Below, one piece after another: positions 31,680-42,652 of a stretch of DNA of 64,000 bases; within the stretch, counting starts at the first letter, position 1; every line of letters begins with the position of its first letter. A model generated the notes under the pieces. It was given only the letters and a program-made list of their open reading frames with translations. It was not told the origin of the DNA and did no database searches. Source of the stretch: Prosopocoilus inquinatus (taxonomy: Eukaryota; Arthropoda; Insecta; Coleoptera; Lucanidae); NCBI GenBank assembly GCA_036172665.1, contig CM069875.1, positions 12,108,001-12,172,000 of the forward strand, written 5' to 3'. The position numbers and the translations under genes were made by a program.

Positions 31680-33456
31680 CGAGGTTTCCCAAGTTGAGTG
31701 GCCTATTAAAAGTTCTTGGGGAGAGAAAAATACAAGCATTCTGAAAATTAATGCACTGCCCTAGGAGTGATCTTTCAGAATAAAATATTTTCACTTTTAT
31801 ATCACTTCAGGTTATATCGGAAGTCGTCGTTAACTTTCTTATTTTAAAAAAGTTGTTAATACTTAAATGTAACGGTTTTTGAGATATCTTCGAATTTCTG
31901 GAAAAAATTATTTCGGTGGTCTTTCATTTAAGAGAGTGTATTTATGACATTTTCAAATTTCAAGATTGAAGCTGTTGTCGTTTGAAAGAATAACGTTCAG
32001 CCTTTCAAATCATATCCTAGTTATAATAGAAAAATTCACAGGGTCGTCAAAATATGGTATCGAACTTTGTTTCGTTCAACTGCCCAAAACTCAGTTTTCA
32101 TAAATGGAACACCCTGTATATTTTTCCTTCATCAGATGCAGAATCAAATTCTAGTACGATTAGTAGTAGCATTCCCCGTACCTATTTTCATTCGTTAATA
32201 ATAATCATTAATAATTCTTTTTATCAAGAATTATTTATTTTATTGTGTTAATTAATGGCATTTATACAGTTATTCCTATTTAGCTTTGAAAAGGAAGCAA
32301 ATATCGAATTCCTATTTTTTTAAGAAATAAATAATTGCTAACCATAGCATTATTTCGTAGTACATCTTGGAATAAAGCTATAGGTAAATATACCTATAGT
32401 AATATTTACTATTTCCATAAGCAAGGGTCTTAAAAAATAAGTAGACCTATTTTCAAAAACAATTCTCTTTGTCAGGCTAACATTTTTGATTAAAAAAAGC
32501 AAAAGTAAAACTTAAAATTGGTAAAGTAGTAAAAATAATTCAACAGTTTTATTTATTATTCTCGAATCAGATACGGTCATAAATACTGTATAAAATTTGC
32601 AAATAACTGAGACAAGAGTCAAATCAACTAATAAATATTTACAATGGTAACCTACCTCTCTCACATTGCAGAAATTTAAAAATAGCAACCTGTCCTTTTT
32701 ATTTGTTTTGTTAATTTTATTAATTTCTTTGTATTTTTATTTGTACATATCTGTTAATATAACTTGTAACTCAATAAATATTTTTGTTTTGTCCACACTT
32801 ACTGCGAAAATTTATGATAAATTTACCAAAATATGCCATTATAAGAAACAATAATTGATAATAAGAAAACTAATGGAAATAGGTATAGGGAATGCTACTA
32901 CCAATCGAAGCAAAATTTGATTCTGCATCTCATGATGCAACGATATATAGGATGTTCCATTTACGGAAACTGAGTTTTAAGCAGTTGAACGGAGCAAGGT
33001 TCGACACCATATTTTGACCATACTGTGAATTTTTCAATGATAACTACGATATGATTTGAAAGACTGAACATTATGTTCTCAATATGATAGGCAGCTTGAA
33101 TCTTGAAATTTGAAAGTGTTGAAAATACATTCTCTCAAATGAAAGGTCACCGAATTAATTTTTTTCAGAAATTCGAAGATATTTCAAAAACCGTTACATT
33201 TAAGTATAGGGAAGCCTTAACAACTTTTGCTTGGAATAACGTGTAGAATGAGAATTTGCAATAAAAAGTATAGCATTCCATTTAAAATAAGAAAGTTAAT
33301 GGCAACTTTCGATCTAACCGGAAGTGATATAAAAGTGAAAATATTTTATTCTGAAAGACCACTTCCTCCCAGAATGCTGCGTTAATTTTCAGAATGTTTG
33401 TATTTTTCTTTCCCCGAGAACTTTTAATAGACCACTCAACTTGGGAGAACTGTTTG
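31680..33456. mobile_element. 1.78-kb foldback element with ~580-bp arms
   Basis: TTCCCAAGTTGAGTGG (31684-) is mirrored by CCACTCAACTTGGGA (33433-33447). Mirrored landmarks inward are AAAATATTTTCACTTTTATA, AACGGTTTTTGA, TTTGAAAGA.TGAACRTT-type, TGGAACACCCTGTATA versus TATATAGGATGTTCCA, GATGCAGAATCAAATT and GTAGTAGCATTCCC. The AT-rich centre (32260-32850) is unpaired and has only low-complexity frames. The ends are not exact, so the borders are approximate. Confidence 0.75.
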
Positions 33457-34369
33457 TAACTCACTATTGTAGTTTTAGAAGCCATTTAAATATTAATATT
33501 TATAAAGCGTTTAGTCTATTATGTAGAAACGGTTTAAGATTTACATTTGACGTTTGGTGGGGTTCTTCTTCTTCTATAAAGCTTTTGGTTTACGGCTAAA
33601 ATGCCATTTCAACCAGTCCTATGAATTAATAATCCCTGATATCAAAGCAGTCTTGTTCCTGGATCATAGAGGTCAACATATAAAAGTAAATTTGCCTAGA
33701 GGGATATATTTGATATTATAATTTATATTTTGAAACAACTAAAAATTTATATAGACAATTGTAAAGATTATTGTCTTTGTGAAATAATAGAGAATTTATC
33801 GAGTAGGGGTTAAATTATTCAAAAGAAAAAAAATGTATTATTATATTCTAAGAACTAAGAAGTTTCCTTTTCTGTTGGTGTTTTCCCGTTATTTGGAAGC
33901 ACGGTGAACGATATATTAGATGACGCCACAAGAGTACTCGGCCATGTGACGATATGTGCATGAAAGCGCGAGATCAATTGCGAGAGGGACAGCTGAAAGA
34001 AAGGTTCACATATCAATGCGCGGGAGAGAACGATGTTTAATCCTTCAATATTAAAATATTTCTGGGAGTTGCGAGCACGTTCTGAACGCCCACACTACTA
34101 CCTATTGATTTTTTTACATTTGGATGCTATAAATTTTTAATTTTCTAGTTTTGTTCGTTTTGTTCAGACTATAATAACATTGAACTATTTAAACTAGATA
34201 ATCATAAAGACTATTTATGCACATTAATATAATATGTAAGAATTAATAATTTAAGTGAAATGCCTGCTGTAACCACTTTCCCGGATCAGCTTTAATTGTT
34301 TTGAGTTGTATAATCTGATCAGATAACTACATGAATAATTAATAAGCCGCAAGCTAACGACGTTCACTT
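33457..34369. other. Mostly single-copy stretch upstream of the candidate promoter
   Basis: Part of this stretch (33890-34090) is less AT-rich and does not match any repeat found in the window (for example GCGCGAGATCAATTGCGAGA). It may hold upstream regulatory DNA for the candidate exon. No gene is recognised. Confidence 0.25.
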
Positions 34370-34403
34370 TCAGTGTCCGTGTTGAAGTTATGTGCGATAG
34401 TGA
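34370..34403 (+). promoter_or_regulatory. Candidate core promoter: TCAGT initiator with DPE-like site
   Basis: TCAGT at 34370-34374 matches the arthropod initiator, with the start at A34372. At +28 to +32 the sequence AGTGA matches four of five positions of the downstream promoter element RGWYV. The sites are short and could be chance. The link to the spliced exon model downstream raises the odds. Confidence 0.3.
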
Positions 34404-34461
34404 AACAGATTTGCGTTTTAGTTTAGGTAGAAGAATGTGATCAAGACACGGCGATAAAATA
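34372..34461 (+). other. Candidate 5' untranslated exon ending at a GTAAGTG donor
   Basis: Sequence from the candidate start to a strong splice donor, ATA|GTAAGTG, at 34462. It contains a short frame MCDSETDLRFSLGRRM that ends in TGA before the donor, so if transcribed it is best read as leader or an upstream frame. No repeat match was found. Confidence 0.28.
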
Positions 34462-34546
34462 GTAAGTGTGTGCTAAACGGTGGTTTCCTTGCGTGAGTGC
34501 GTGAGTGATTCGGTTTGCCACAATTGCTATCATAGTGCGCTTGCAG

Positions 34547-34660
34547 GAGTCGGCCACCGACCAGGATAATGTTGGTCAGGATAAGGCCGAGGGGAAGGAG
34601 AAAGAGGGTCACCAAGAAACAGTTGACACTCCACTTACTTCACCCTCCGATGATTTTCAG
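34547..34660 (+). CDS. Candidate host exon, 38 codons, phase 0
   Basis: The stretch between an acceptor, TTGCAG|GAG, and a donor, CAG|GTATAA, is exactly 114 nt, open in one frame and phase 0 at both ends. It encodes an acidic, hydrophilic segment beginning ESATDQDNVGQDKAEGKEKE and ending TPLTSPSDDFQ. Codon use is GC-richer than the surroundings. The implied upstream intron (34462-34546) is 85 nt, a usual insect size. No start codon lies in this frame in the upstream exon, because a TGA intervenes, so the start or an alternative first exon is unresolved. An overlapping frame starting MLVRIRPRGRRKR is possible but less protein-like. The family is not recognised; later exons are not visible and may lie beyond the window. 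Confidence 0.33.
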
Positions 34661-34734
34661 GTATAATTTCGCGTGTGGCCTTCAGAGCGATAGTAGTATT
34701 AATATAAATGATGATTAGACAGCAACTAGACTAA

Positions 34735-34896
34735 AGGCCGAATTACACGTGCCGAGTGCTGGGCCGAAAGAGTGTATTGGGCCCAGAGTTCGGCTAATGT
34801 GATCAATACAGTCAGTACTCGTCCTATTCCTATTCCCTACGGCCGAGTAACAAAGCGAGTGACTCGGCCCAGCACTCAGCAGGTGTAATTCGACCT
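34735..34896. mobile_element. 162-bp PIF/Harbinger-type MITE, TAA duplication
   Basis: AGGCCGAATTACAC and the inverse of AGGTCGAATTACAC form the ends, with TAA at 34732-34734 and 34897-34899. GCCGAGTGCTGGGCCGA and TCGGCCCAGCACTC continue the stem. It lies 75 bp downstream of the candidate exon. Confidence 0.82.
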
Positions 34897-34956
34897 TAAG
34901 CTTACCTTAACCAACGAACCATCATTAATAATCATAGAACAAAAACCATGATATTA

Positions 34957-35246
34957 GGTGTGTTCTTTTTACCGCAAAACCCAGAGTAACTCAGCGGCAC
35001 TCAGTAACCTTGGAAATTTGTATGTTTTTTTACACGCTCGTTGGAGAGATTATGTTAGCTACCTCCGAATCAATCAAATAGGGATTTGGGTTAGAATGCA
35101 TGTGTATGTAATGGCCGAATGTCTCGTTTGACGTTTGCGCGATATCAGTGGAATTAACTTGTTTTTTTTTAGAACGTTTTTACATGTCAAAACTCACCTC
35201 ACTTCTGATATTTACTGATCTGTGTCAAAAGTAAAACGAACACACC
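34957..35246. mobile_element. 290-bp TA-flanked MITE
   Basis: GGTGTGTTCTTTTTAC and the inverse of GGTGTGTTCGTTTTAC form the ends. TA lies at 34955-34956 and 35247-35248. Confidence 0.75.
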
Positions 35247-35807
35247 TATTGTCCGCAAAATGTCGAACTGAGGGATTGCTTCCGGTCCATCATATTCGGT
35301 CATGAAAAATGTATAGCTGTAAAGTACTAAAACATTACTTCTTTTAGGCAATCTCATGTTGAAATTTTAGACTATCAAGGGCGGTTGTTGAACGACGCTC
35401 ATTGTGATTCAGCGCTTATTGTCAAATTTTTTAATTTTACTTCAAAATAATTTTTTGTCAAAAATCTTTTTGTAGAAATGTATTTGTTTTAACCTTAATA
35501 TTCTTAACTGAACATCTTAGCAATTAATGAAATAACACTAAAGAAATGTTGAACTATTTGACATAAGGCCGTAAATGTTTTGCCTAAAACTGAAAGTATT
35601 GAATTTGTTGAATCAGAAAGACGGAATTTTGGAGTAATTAAGTATAAAGCGCTGTTGGTTCGTTATGGTTAGGTGAACCTTTCTGTTTCTTGACTAAAGC
35701 AGAATAAAGAATTAAGTAACAGCAAGGGCTAATTCTCATGTCGCGTCGTGCGTTTAACCTTGATGGATTTGTGTCATAGTTTACTGGCATTATCACCGTT
35801 ATAGACC
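35247..35807. other. Spacer, nothing recognised
   Basis: No gene or paired repeat supported. Confidence 0.3.
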
Positions 35808-36006
35808 CGATTTCTTCACCTTTGGATAAATTTATCTACCAGATAGTATCCTCGGAAACTATTATCTTAGAAAAATTTTGTGCAATGTTAGGTCAAAAAG
35901 CGATAGTAAGATGTCGCTATTTTATATGTTCATGAAACTATTATCGATACAATGATTTCCAAGGATAATACCTGGCAGATAAATTTATCGGTAGGTGAAG
36001 AAATCG
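35808..36006. repeat. ~200-bp foldback repeat holding the 50-bp dispersed motif
   Basis: CGATTTCTTCACC and GATAAATTTATCT on the left are mirrored at 35970-36006. The loop holds TGCAATGTTAGGTCAAAAAG (35881-35932), the same motif that precedes the hammerheads at 13 kb. The motif looks like a late insertion into the loop. Confidence 0.65.
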
Positions 36007-36430
36007 AGTATTAATCATGTAACGTTCAAATGAATAACGAATATACCTATGGAAAGTAATTGGAACGTGAAATTAATCAATTTATTTATTATGTGTACCA
36101 CTTAATGTGGGGCAATCGGTATGTACTCTTGTGCAAATTTGTTTAGAGGGGCTGGGCTCTTAAATTGCAGCTTTGGACGCCGAATTTCACTCCATCTGAC
36201 GCGTTTCAATTTTGATTAACGTTGTATCCATAGAAACGTATCCGCTACGGGTCAGTTAAATTATTGGCGTTCCGTAAAGATAGCGTTTACAATCCGCTGT
36301 TGCTACGTATCGGAGCGCTAACTTGTAGCGTATGTAACTAATCGAGTATTGGCTGAACGGGTTTAATATTCTTGACGTTATTTTCATGTCCAAATTTTCA
36401 GATAAACTCTGGCATGTGTTATTTGTCCTA
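36007..36430. other. Spacer, nothing recognised
   Basis: A less AT-rich part (36220-36350) with several GTAGCG/CGCTAC-type words; no gene is evident. Confidence 0.3.
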
Positions 36431-36653
36431 GGCTGAGTTGCACTGACTTCTGAAATTAAATACCTTAATCCATGTTAGTTAATCTGTAATTAAAATTTAA
36501 TTCATGTTAAAACATCACCGACGAATTTTAAATTCGAATTAGTTGATTTGCAATGTCACTAATACAGTATCAAAACTGTGACATTTAGCATTATGATTGG
36601 CCATTTATCTAGTCCGTTTGGATTCAGATGTGTCACTTGAGGCAGTTTCTATT

Positions 36654-36902
36654 TTATGTGCGTTTAAAAATTGAAAAGAGAGAACGCAGATCTAATATTA
36701 CGGATATGATTTTCACCTGCGTACAGTCGCTGGCGCCAATCACTCTGGGAAATCGTTGTATTTCATGAAATACACCAATAATTTTGTTAATTTCCATTGA
36801 TGTCTGGGCCATATAACTACTAAAATTCTCTGGAATTTGCATCAATTTGCTTTGTAACACGTGGAAATATCCTACTGAGCTGAAGGCCCGCAACCTTCGC
36901 AT
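36654..36902 (-). pseudogene. HARBI1-like (PIF/Harbinger) transposase fragment
   Basis: The minus-strand frame of 82 codons reads MRRLRAFSSVGYFHVLQSKL and ends near the first catalytic aspartate block RFPRVIGASDCTQVKI, the usual RFP.VIGAIDCTH.KI of HARBI1-like DDE nucleases. The sequence after the block is not transposase-like, and downstream D and E blocks are absent. HARBI1-like nucleases of about 350 residues act with a MYB-like partner; here under a quarter of the protein remains. It belongs to the surrounding 36431-39292 element. Confidence 0.78.
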
Positions 36903-36972
36903 GTGTCTGTTAATCTATGCTGAAGATATTAATATGATATTGGAAAATTTGTGTTTGTTGTAAGCTCTAATG

Positions 36973-37402
36973 CAGTGTTTCTCAACTTAGGTTTAGCAAA
37001 GGGGTGTTTGGGTTCCTCCGCAAATAAAACCGGAAATCACATCTCAAAAAAAATTTTTCATGTAAAAGCAGCATAATGTCGATATTTTGATGAAGCATTA
37101 TTTCATATTTTAGTGCTAAGGGGGTCCCTATGAAAACAATACACAAAATTTACTGGAAAATAATATTTACAAGGTAGGAATTTTAGATGCCACTTTTTTT
37201 TTAATTTTTATTCATTAGTGTACTTTTCAATAATATCATGATTCCGCACCGTTTTTTATCCTCAGGAACCAACTGTTTTGCTCAATAATATCAAAAAACA
37301 AAAACAAACAATTGTAAAAATTAATTTCCCTGTATTCTGCATTCGCTCCAAAAATATAAGCACTGTAGGGTTCCTCGCTCTATAAAAGGTTGAGAAACAC
37401 TG
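36973..37402. mobile_element. 430-bp hAT MITE
   Basis: CAGTGTTTCTCAACTTAGG and the inverse of CAGTGTTTCTCAACCTTTT form the ends. The flanks CTCTAATG (36965-36972) and CTCTAACT (37403-37410) agree at six of eight positions. CAGTGTTTCTCAACC is a classic hAT terminus. Nested in the Harbinger relic, so younger than it. Confidence 0.82.
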
Positions 37403-37447
37403 CTCTAACTTATTGATTTCAAAAATATCCAGCATTTCTTATGCTTA

Positions 37448-37759
37448 GTTTATACAGTCACTAAAACTAAAACTAAAAATTAACTAAAATTAAAACTATG
37501 CAAAAGTTTCCGTTTATACAAGCAAAAATTACGCATGCTCATTGCACACCTAGCTGTGAAAATTCCGTGGAGGGAATATTAACTGGAGAGAAAGTACAGT
37601 CAAATTTACGGTCATCCAGCCTTTTCCACTAAAAATTAAAATAAACAAATTCTTATTTTTTAGTGAAGTTATATAAACCGCTTCGTATCAGTATGGCCTT
37701 TTAATTTCTTAGTTGATAGTTATTAATGTTTACTTATTAGTTTTAGTGACTGTATAAAC
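37448..37759. mobile_element. 312-bp MITE with GTTTATACAGTCACTAAAAC ends
   Basis: GTTTATACAGTCACTAAAAC at 37448 is mirrored by GTTTTAGTGACTGTATAAAC ending at 37759, a perfect 20-bp terminal repeat. No coding capacity. Inserted in the Harbinger relic. Confidence 0.82.
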
Positions 37760-38014
37760 CACACTTTACACCACTTCTTTTAAAAATCTTTAGCGCATCT
37801 TGAAATTTACATCATTTTTTTGAAATTTTCGTTTAGTCAGAAACTATAAATGACAATGAACTTTTTGGTTTAAGCTAGCCATGGTATTATGATATACCCT
37901 CCAGTTTTCATAATGATTTAGTTTCAGTTTTGGTTAAGATCAAAAGAATGAAGTAAGTTTTTAGTTAAGAGTATAATTTCATAAAGTTCTTGCTCGTTGG
38001 TAATTAATTAAATG

Positions 38015-38111
38015 ATGTGAAAAATAAAAGATTTTAGAAACAAGCTGAAAATATCTTGACGTATCCTAAACTGGTTGTTTGCTTGTTTCTAAAGTCTTTT
38101 ATTTTTCACAT
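38015..38111. repeat. Near-perfect 31-bp stem hairpin
   Basis: ATGTGAAAAATAAAAGA, then TTTAGAAACAAGC, pairs with the inverse arm (38079-38111) with about one mismatch over 31 bp; the loop is about 35 bp. The size resembles an animal microRNA precursor, but a tiny MITE is as likely. Confidence 0.6.
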
Positions 38112-39292
38112 AAATTCTGTTAATATACTTCTCCGATTTTTTTTGTTGGTTGTTGAATGGTTGACCAAACGATTAGGCGTGGGTTTGAATCGTTTCCTGG
38201 TATGTGTGGATTCTATGTGAGAAAAACAATTTTCATGTGTAGGTGAGTGTTCGGATTCTGACCGGCCCCTTCGAATTGGATTTTCTGCGTTTCTCCGAGT
38301 CGCAGTCGCCACGGGCAATATTAGAAACTAGCCAGCCGCCTCCTCAAAGGAATGGCTTTCTCGAATGACTTGATCGCATTAGGACGAAAATACATGATTT
38401 ATAACTTTGAAAAAAAAATAATAATAATGGAAACCAAAATTACCAAGTACACGTATTCGGACTCACAATGACCTGTAGATTCTAATCTAAATGTAAAAGC
38501 CGTTCCAATTAGAATAAGAAAGTTAATGTAATTTCCGGTGAAATCGGAAATCGTACGGTGGCCAGTGCTACGTCAGAAAATTTTAATTTAATTTGTCCCA
38601 AATTTTATGTAAAAAATTAAAATTCTAGAGGAGTGAATATATAGCATGGACACTCTGTATTGTGTATTGGATATGAGTTCGTTAGATTTTTTTTCTTGTT
38701 TTGAACTCTCCTATCACCTGCCAAACTTTGTCCAGGTTTTTTTTTTTTATTAACACCCTGTATATTTTTTGAATTTACGTTATTTTTTAGTTTAAAGAGA
38801 AATTTGTATTGTTTTCAAATTATGTTAGTTCAACTACTAATTTCTTCGTGTTAAACAAACCACCGCTACTTGTTCCAACATAATAATAAAAAATTTTAAA
38901 AATTATTATTCATTTTTAATACATTTTCGATTCAATTTCGTTCAGAAGAATGCATGATTTATGCTCCTGTACGCTTCAGAAATTTATAACATATCCTTTT
39001 AACTCGTGGTAAACACTCTAATCAAACAATAATGCCGAATTGAATAATTCAGATTTACTAATTATGATTAGGACAAACTACGTCGGTGCAACTCGAAAAT
39101 CTCTAATTCAGATTACTTAATATGTGTTAACGTTAATTGAGGCTGAAATTGCAGGTCGTTAATTGCCGAATAAACTAACTCAAGTTTGTTAATCATAGAT
39201 TAGGACAAATTAAGGTTGGTGCAACTGAAAAGTCGCTAACTCAGATTAGTTAATCTGTATTAACGTTAATCAAGGTCGGTGCAACTCAGCCA

Positions 39293-40263
39293 TAGTGTTG
39301 TTGATAGTCACCGTGATTTTTAAAAGTGTTGAATATTGTTAAAGTAGAGAGATTAGGAAATGTTTTGGTTTAAGGTTGAATGTCGTATCATTAAAATTGA
39401 CAATTTAGCTGGCGATCAAACATGAGCTTGTCACAATCAGAAATGTTAGGATATCGGCTGTAACTTTTAGCAGTGCTAAGAAAATTAGAACTAGCCAATA
39501 GAAGGCTTGCTTTTGCACCGCTGCTTACCGCAGGACACAGAATGGCCTGATTAATAATTGAAGAAGTCAGTGCAAAAAGTGGCTAAGTCCATATTTTGCA
39601 TTTTTGAAATAACCAGTGGCAAGTACATTAATTTACACGTACTTTCATCTGTTAAACTCAGATAAACTTCAAGAAGTCGATAAATTTACCAAACAACAAC
39701 AGTAACAATTTCAGTCGAATCCCAATTCAGTGCAAGAAGTTGCTAAGTAGTAAGATATGCCCCTAATCCTCGGAAATAACTGCTTCTTAACGCGAATGTC
39801 GCATAAAAAGTTGTTTCAATATCAAATTCTGTTATCCTGATTTACCAAAATTGTCGAAATACACGTGCTGTTATTTATATTTATATTAAATTCTTGTCCG
39901 GCTACCGTACCTTTTCTTTGTTAAAATTTAAATCGTTATAACGTATGCTCTATTTTTTAATTGTTTATAACGTAAGTTCCGGGTCTCAGGTGGCTAGGAA
40001 TAAATTTCGTGTCTTAGCTAAATACAGATATTGTTGTTAACTTGATAGCGCGTATGATTTCTTAATTCAGAAATTATACCGCTAGTTTAATATAACTAAT
40101 TTTTACTTTATACATCTACAAAATGGTTTTTACAATGAATAGAAAGCATACATCGCGGATTATTATTTAGTATTCTCACAAACCTTTAGTCATCGCTAAC
40201 GCAGTGCATTTGGTCTTGTTTTCAAAGTAAATAATAACTATTATAACAAAGAATAGCTAATAA
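39293..40263. other. Region without recognised genes
   Basis: AT-rich. CAGTGCAAGAAGT / CAGTGCAAAAAGT recurs near 39570 and 39730. No paired long repeat or domain. Confidence 0.35.
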
Positions 40264-40425
40264 TTGAAATTAATCTCCCCCAGCAATAATTTTGAGTACT
40301 CGGGAAATCTCAAAAGATACTGTTTTTTTATACAGTTTCAAATTTTAACTTGAGTACTCGGGAAATCTCATAAGAAACTGACTTGTATGTCAATTTCTCC
40401 CGAGTACTCAAATTAGAATATTCAT
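40264..40425. repeat. Penelope-like repeat fragment and TGAGTACTCGGGAAAT repeats
   Basis: TTGAAATTAATCTCCCCCAG matches, with changes, 62823-62845, a part of the repeat that carries the second type of hammerhead motif. It is followed by two direct copies of TGAGTACTCGGGAAATCTCA (40292 and 40353) and one inverted CCCGAGTACTCA (40409), which can fold into a hairpin. Confidence 0.5.
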
Positions 40426-41324
40426 GTATCATCACGAGAACTTCTAATTCACGCGAACTGGGAGGATAATTTTAAAATGAAAGCCGCAGTCCTACTGACT
40501 GAACGTGGTTAACCATGCACAGCGAATAAAATATTAAACCAATGAAATTCGCACTTTTTGACACAATATATCCATTACTAATGCGAAGTTGGTTGAAAAT
40601 TTTAATCGCTTTTCATTTTGCCACCAAACTATTAGAAACTTTCAGTTGTTTATTAAATATTTACATCTAAAAAATACTATTTTTTTCAATAACTCGGCGA
40701 ATATCAGAATGGGGCCCTACAAACGGTATATCATTGAAAAGCTTATTAAAAACGCTACAGAATGCTGTATAACACAGGGTGTTCTATTTGGAAAAATTGG
40801 GTTTTTGTTATTTATAATTATTCATATTCAAAAACTCGTAGTAAGCCTTGAAACATCCCTTTACGACTTGGCTTGACCTCGAATGATTGGCCACAGCCTT
40901 GGCATTGACTGGAAAAAAATCGGTTGCCTTATCTTTAGTGGTTTAGAAGTTACGAATTTTTGAATGGAACCTTGCATCCGGGAATTTTCAAGAAAAAATT
41001 GACTCACATCAAAATGTATGATTGATACGTAAAAATGACTCAAATAAATTTAACGCAGAATTTAGTGTAAAATCCAGAAATGAAATAAAAATGGGGTATT
41101 TCAATTTAAAAAATCGTGACTTTAATATTTTTATGATACTTGGACACCCTGTATACAAACGAAAATAATTTTAAAATGTTCAACAGAAGCGCTTATATTA
41201 TACAAAAAAAAATTGAGTCGATACTTGGAATAGCAAGAAAGTTATAGAACTTTTACGGAGCTCTGGGACACCTATATATGTGTAAATGTAAGTAAATATA
41301 AATTAATATGTAAAAATCTAAAAT
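40426..41324. other. Spacer with fragments of AATGGAACACC-type repeats
   Basis: ACAGGGTGTTCTATTTGG at about 40775 and GGACACCCTGTATAC at about 41142 resemble the foldback families. The open frame at 40589-40876 has no domain. Confidence 0.4.
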
Positions 41325-41446
41325 TAAGCGTCAGAAAAACGTTACAAATAAGAGCTAACTAAATAACACGGAAATGCGGAAATAAATAGTCCAAAGACCC
41401 GAAAAAAGTTCTTATTCTAACGAATAGATAAGTATAAATCCCCTGT
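41325..41446 (+). repeat. Penelope-like repeat fragment, copy in opposite orientation to 62.9 kb
   Basis: ACACGGAAATGCGGAAATAA, AGTCCAAAGACCCGAAAAA and CTTATTCTAACGAATA match the inverse of 62910-63005. It lies upstream of the hammerhead half in the 62.9-kb copy, so it belongs to the same repeat. Confidence 0.55.
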
Positions 41447-41545
41447 TATTTGATACCTAAAATATCCCTGAAAATAAAATAAAATGTATATATTATGTAT
41501 AAATCGTCAGAAAACAACCAAATATAAATTAATATGTAATACCTC

Positions 41546-42047
41546 CTGTCATATACCGAGGAAATCAAAAGATTTGAAATCGATGTAAGAGTAAAGTACC
41601 TTTATTTTTCACACTATGTGGAAATTTTATTTGGGAAAGTTACTCAGAATTATTATGAAATCTCAAATATGAAATCATAGCTACCTACGATGGAAAAAAT
41701 AAATTGGCTACAAGAAATTGTAATTTTTAGGGTATCATTATTATTAATCATAATTTCTAATTAATAGTTGAGCAATAGACAAATCTTAGAGCATGTTCAT
41801 GTCACACTTGAAGAAACGTCCAACTTCACACATTCAAAGTTCTGCGACACACACGGTGGTACGGAAAAAATTAAAAAAATACGTAAAATTCTTTTTTCAA
41901 CGTTGGCAGCCAAAATTTCATATTTGAGATCTCATAATATTTCTGAGTAACTTTTCCAAATAAAATTTCCGCGTAGCGTAGAAAATAAAGGTACTTTACT
42001 CTTATATCGATTTCAAATATTTTGATTTCCTCGGTATATGACAGGAA
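41546..42047. repeat. ~500-bp palindromic repeat with ~145-bp arms
   Basis: CTGTCATATACCGAGGAAAT and the inverse at 42025-42044 are mirrored, continued by AAAGTACCTTTATTTT, ATTTTATTTGG.AAAGTTACT and ATATGAAAT blocks. Interior frames are chance. Confidence 0.7.
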
Positions 42048-42230
42048 GTATTCAAACTTTGATCTGAGAAATCAATAATAAAAAGTTTTCTCATATGTAG
42101 CCAACTTTCTGCCGGTCTCTGTATATTATGTATAAATCATCAAAAAACAAACCACAGATGAGAGCAAATCACACCCACACACCACAAGTTAAGAGCACTT
42201 TAGGAGAATCCTCTCCTTATCAAATGACTG
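42048..42230. other. Spacer, nothing recognised
   Basis: AT-rich, no supported feature. Confidence 0.3.
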
Positions 42231-42233
42231 TTA

Positions 42234-42343
42234 GGCTGGGTTTCTCAGTCACAGTTTCACTTTAATCTTCAGTTTTTCTTTACATAGGAACAGATGGAAG
42301 CTAACTGAAGATTAACGTTAAACAGTGACTGAGCAACCGGCCC
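42234..42343. mobile_element. 110-bp PIF/Harbinger-type MITE, TTA duplication
   Basis: GGCTGGGTTTCTCAGTCAC and the inverse of GGGCCGGTTGCTCAGTCAC form the ends, with TTAATCTTCAGTT extending the stem. TTA lies at 42231-42233 and 42344-42346. Confidence 0.82.
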
Positions 42344-42652
42344 TTAATACATGCATTTTATGATATTTAACCTGGCATGTCTCATTTTTAGACTTTTTCA
42401 GGGTTAAATATGAGACAGTTTTTATTTATTTTCACCTTTTTAAAGGCATTTGTTGTATGTTTTTAAGTTGTCAGTAGTTTTTTCATGATCAATTGCCTCT
42501 TACAAAGATTTCATCAACTCCATTGAAGGACTCTAACACAATAAAAAAATGTTCTGAGAAGCATCTTATTTTTACACCACTTGACCCTACAAATTTATTT
42601 TTCAGTTTAAAAAAACTTCAACCTTAATTTTCTCAAAACTATAAAATGGTTA

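Larger units (their letters stand above)
36431..39292. mobile_element. PIF/Harbinger element relic (2.9 kb) with nested MITEs
   Basis: The left end GGCTGAGTTGCACTGAC and right end (inverse of GGCTGAGTTGCACCGACC) are inverted repeats, continued by TTAGTTAATCTG on both sides. A minus-strand HARBI1-like transposase fragment (36654-36902) lies inside. Two or three smaller elements (36973-37402, 37448-37759, 38015-38111) are inserted within it. Near the right end the GGTGCAACT.AA motif recurs about three times (39085, 39220, 39273). A clean TWA duplication is not visible. Confidence 0.72.

Noticed and set aside
38106..38318. 70-codon basic frame, considered as the Harbinger MYB-like partner protein
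   Set aside because: No MYB/SANT tryptophan pattern is present and it overlaps the hairpin at 38015-38111.
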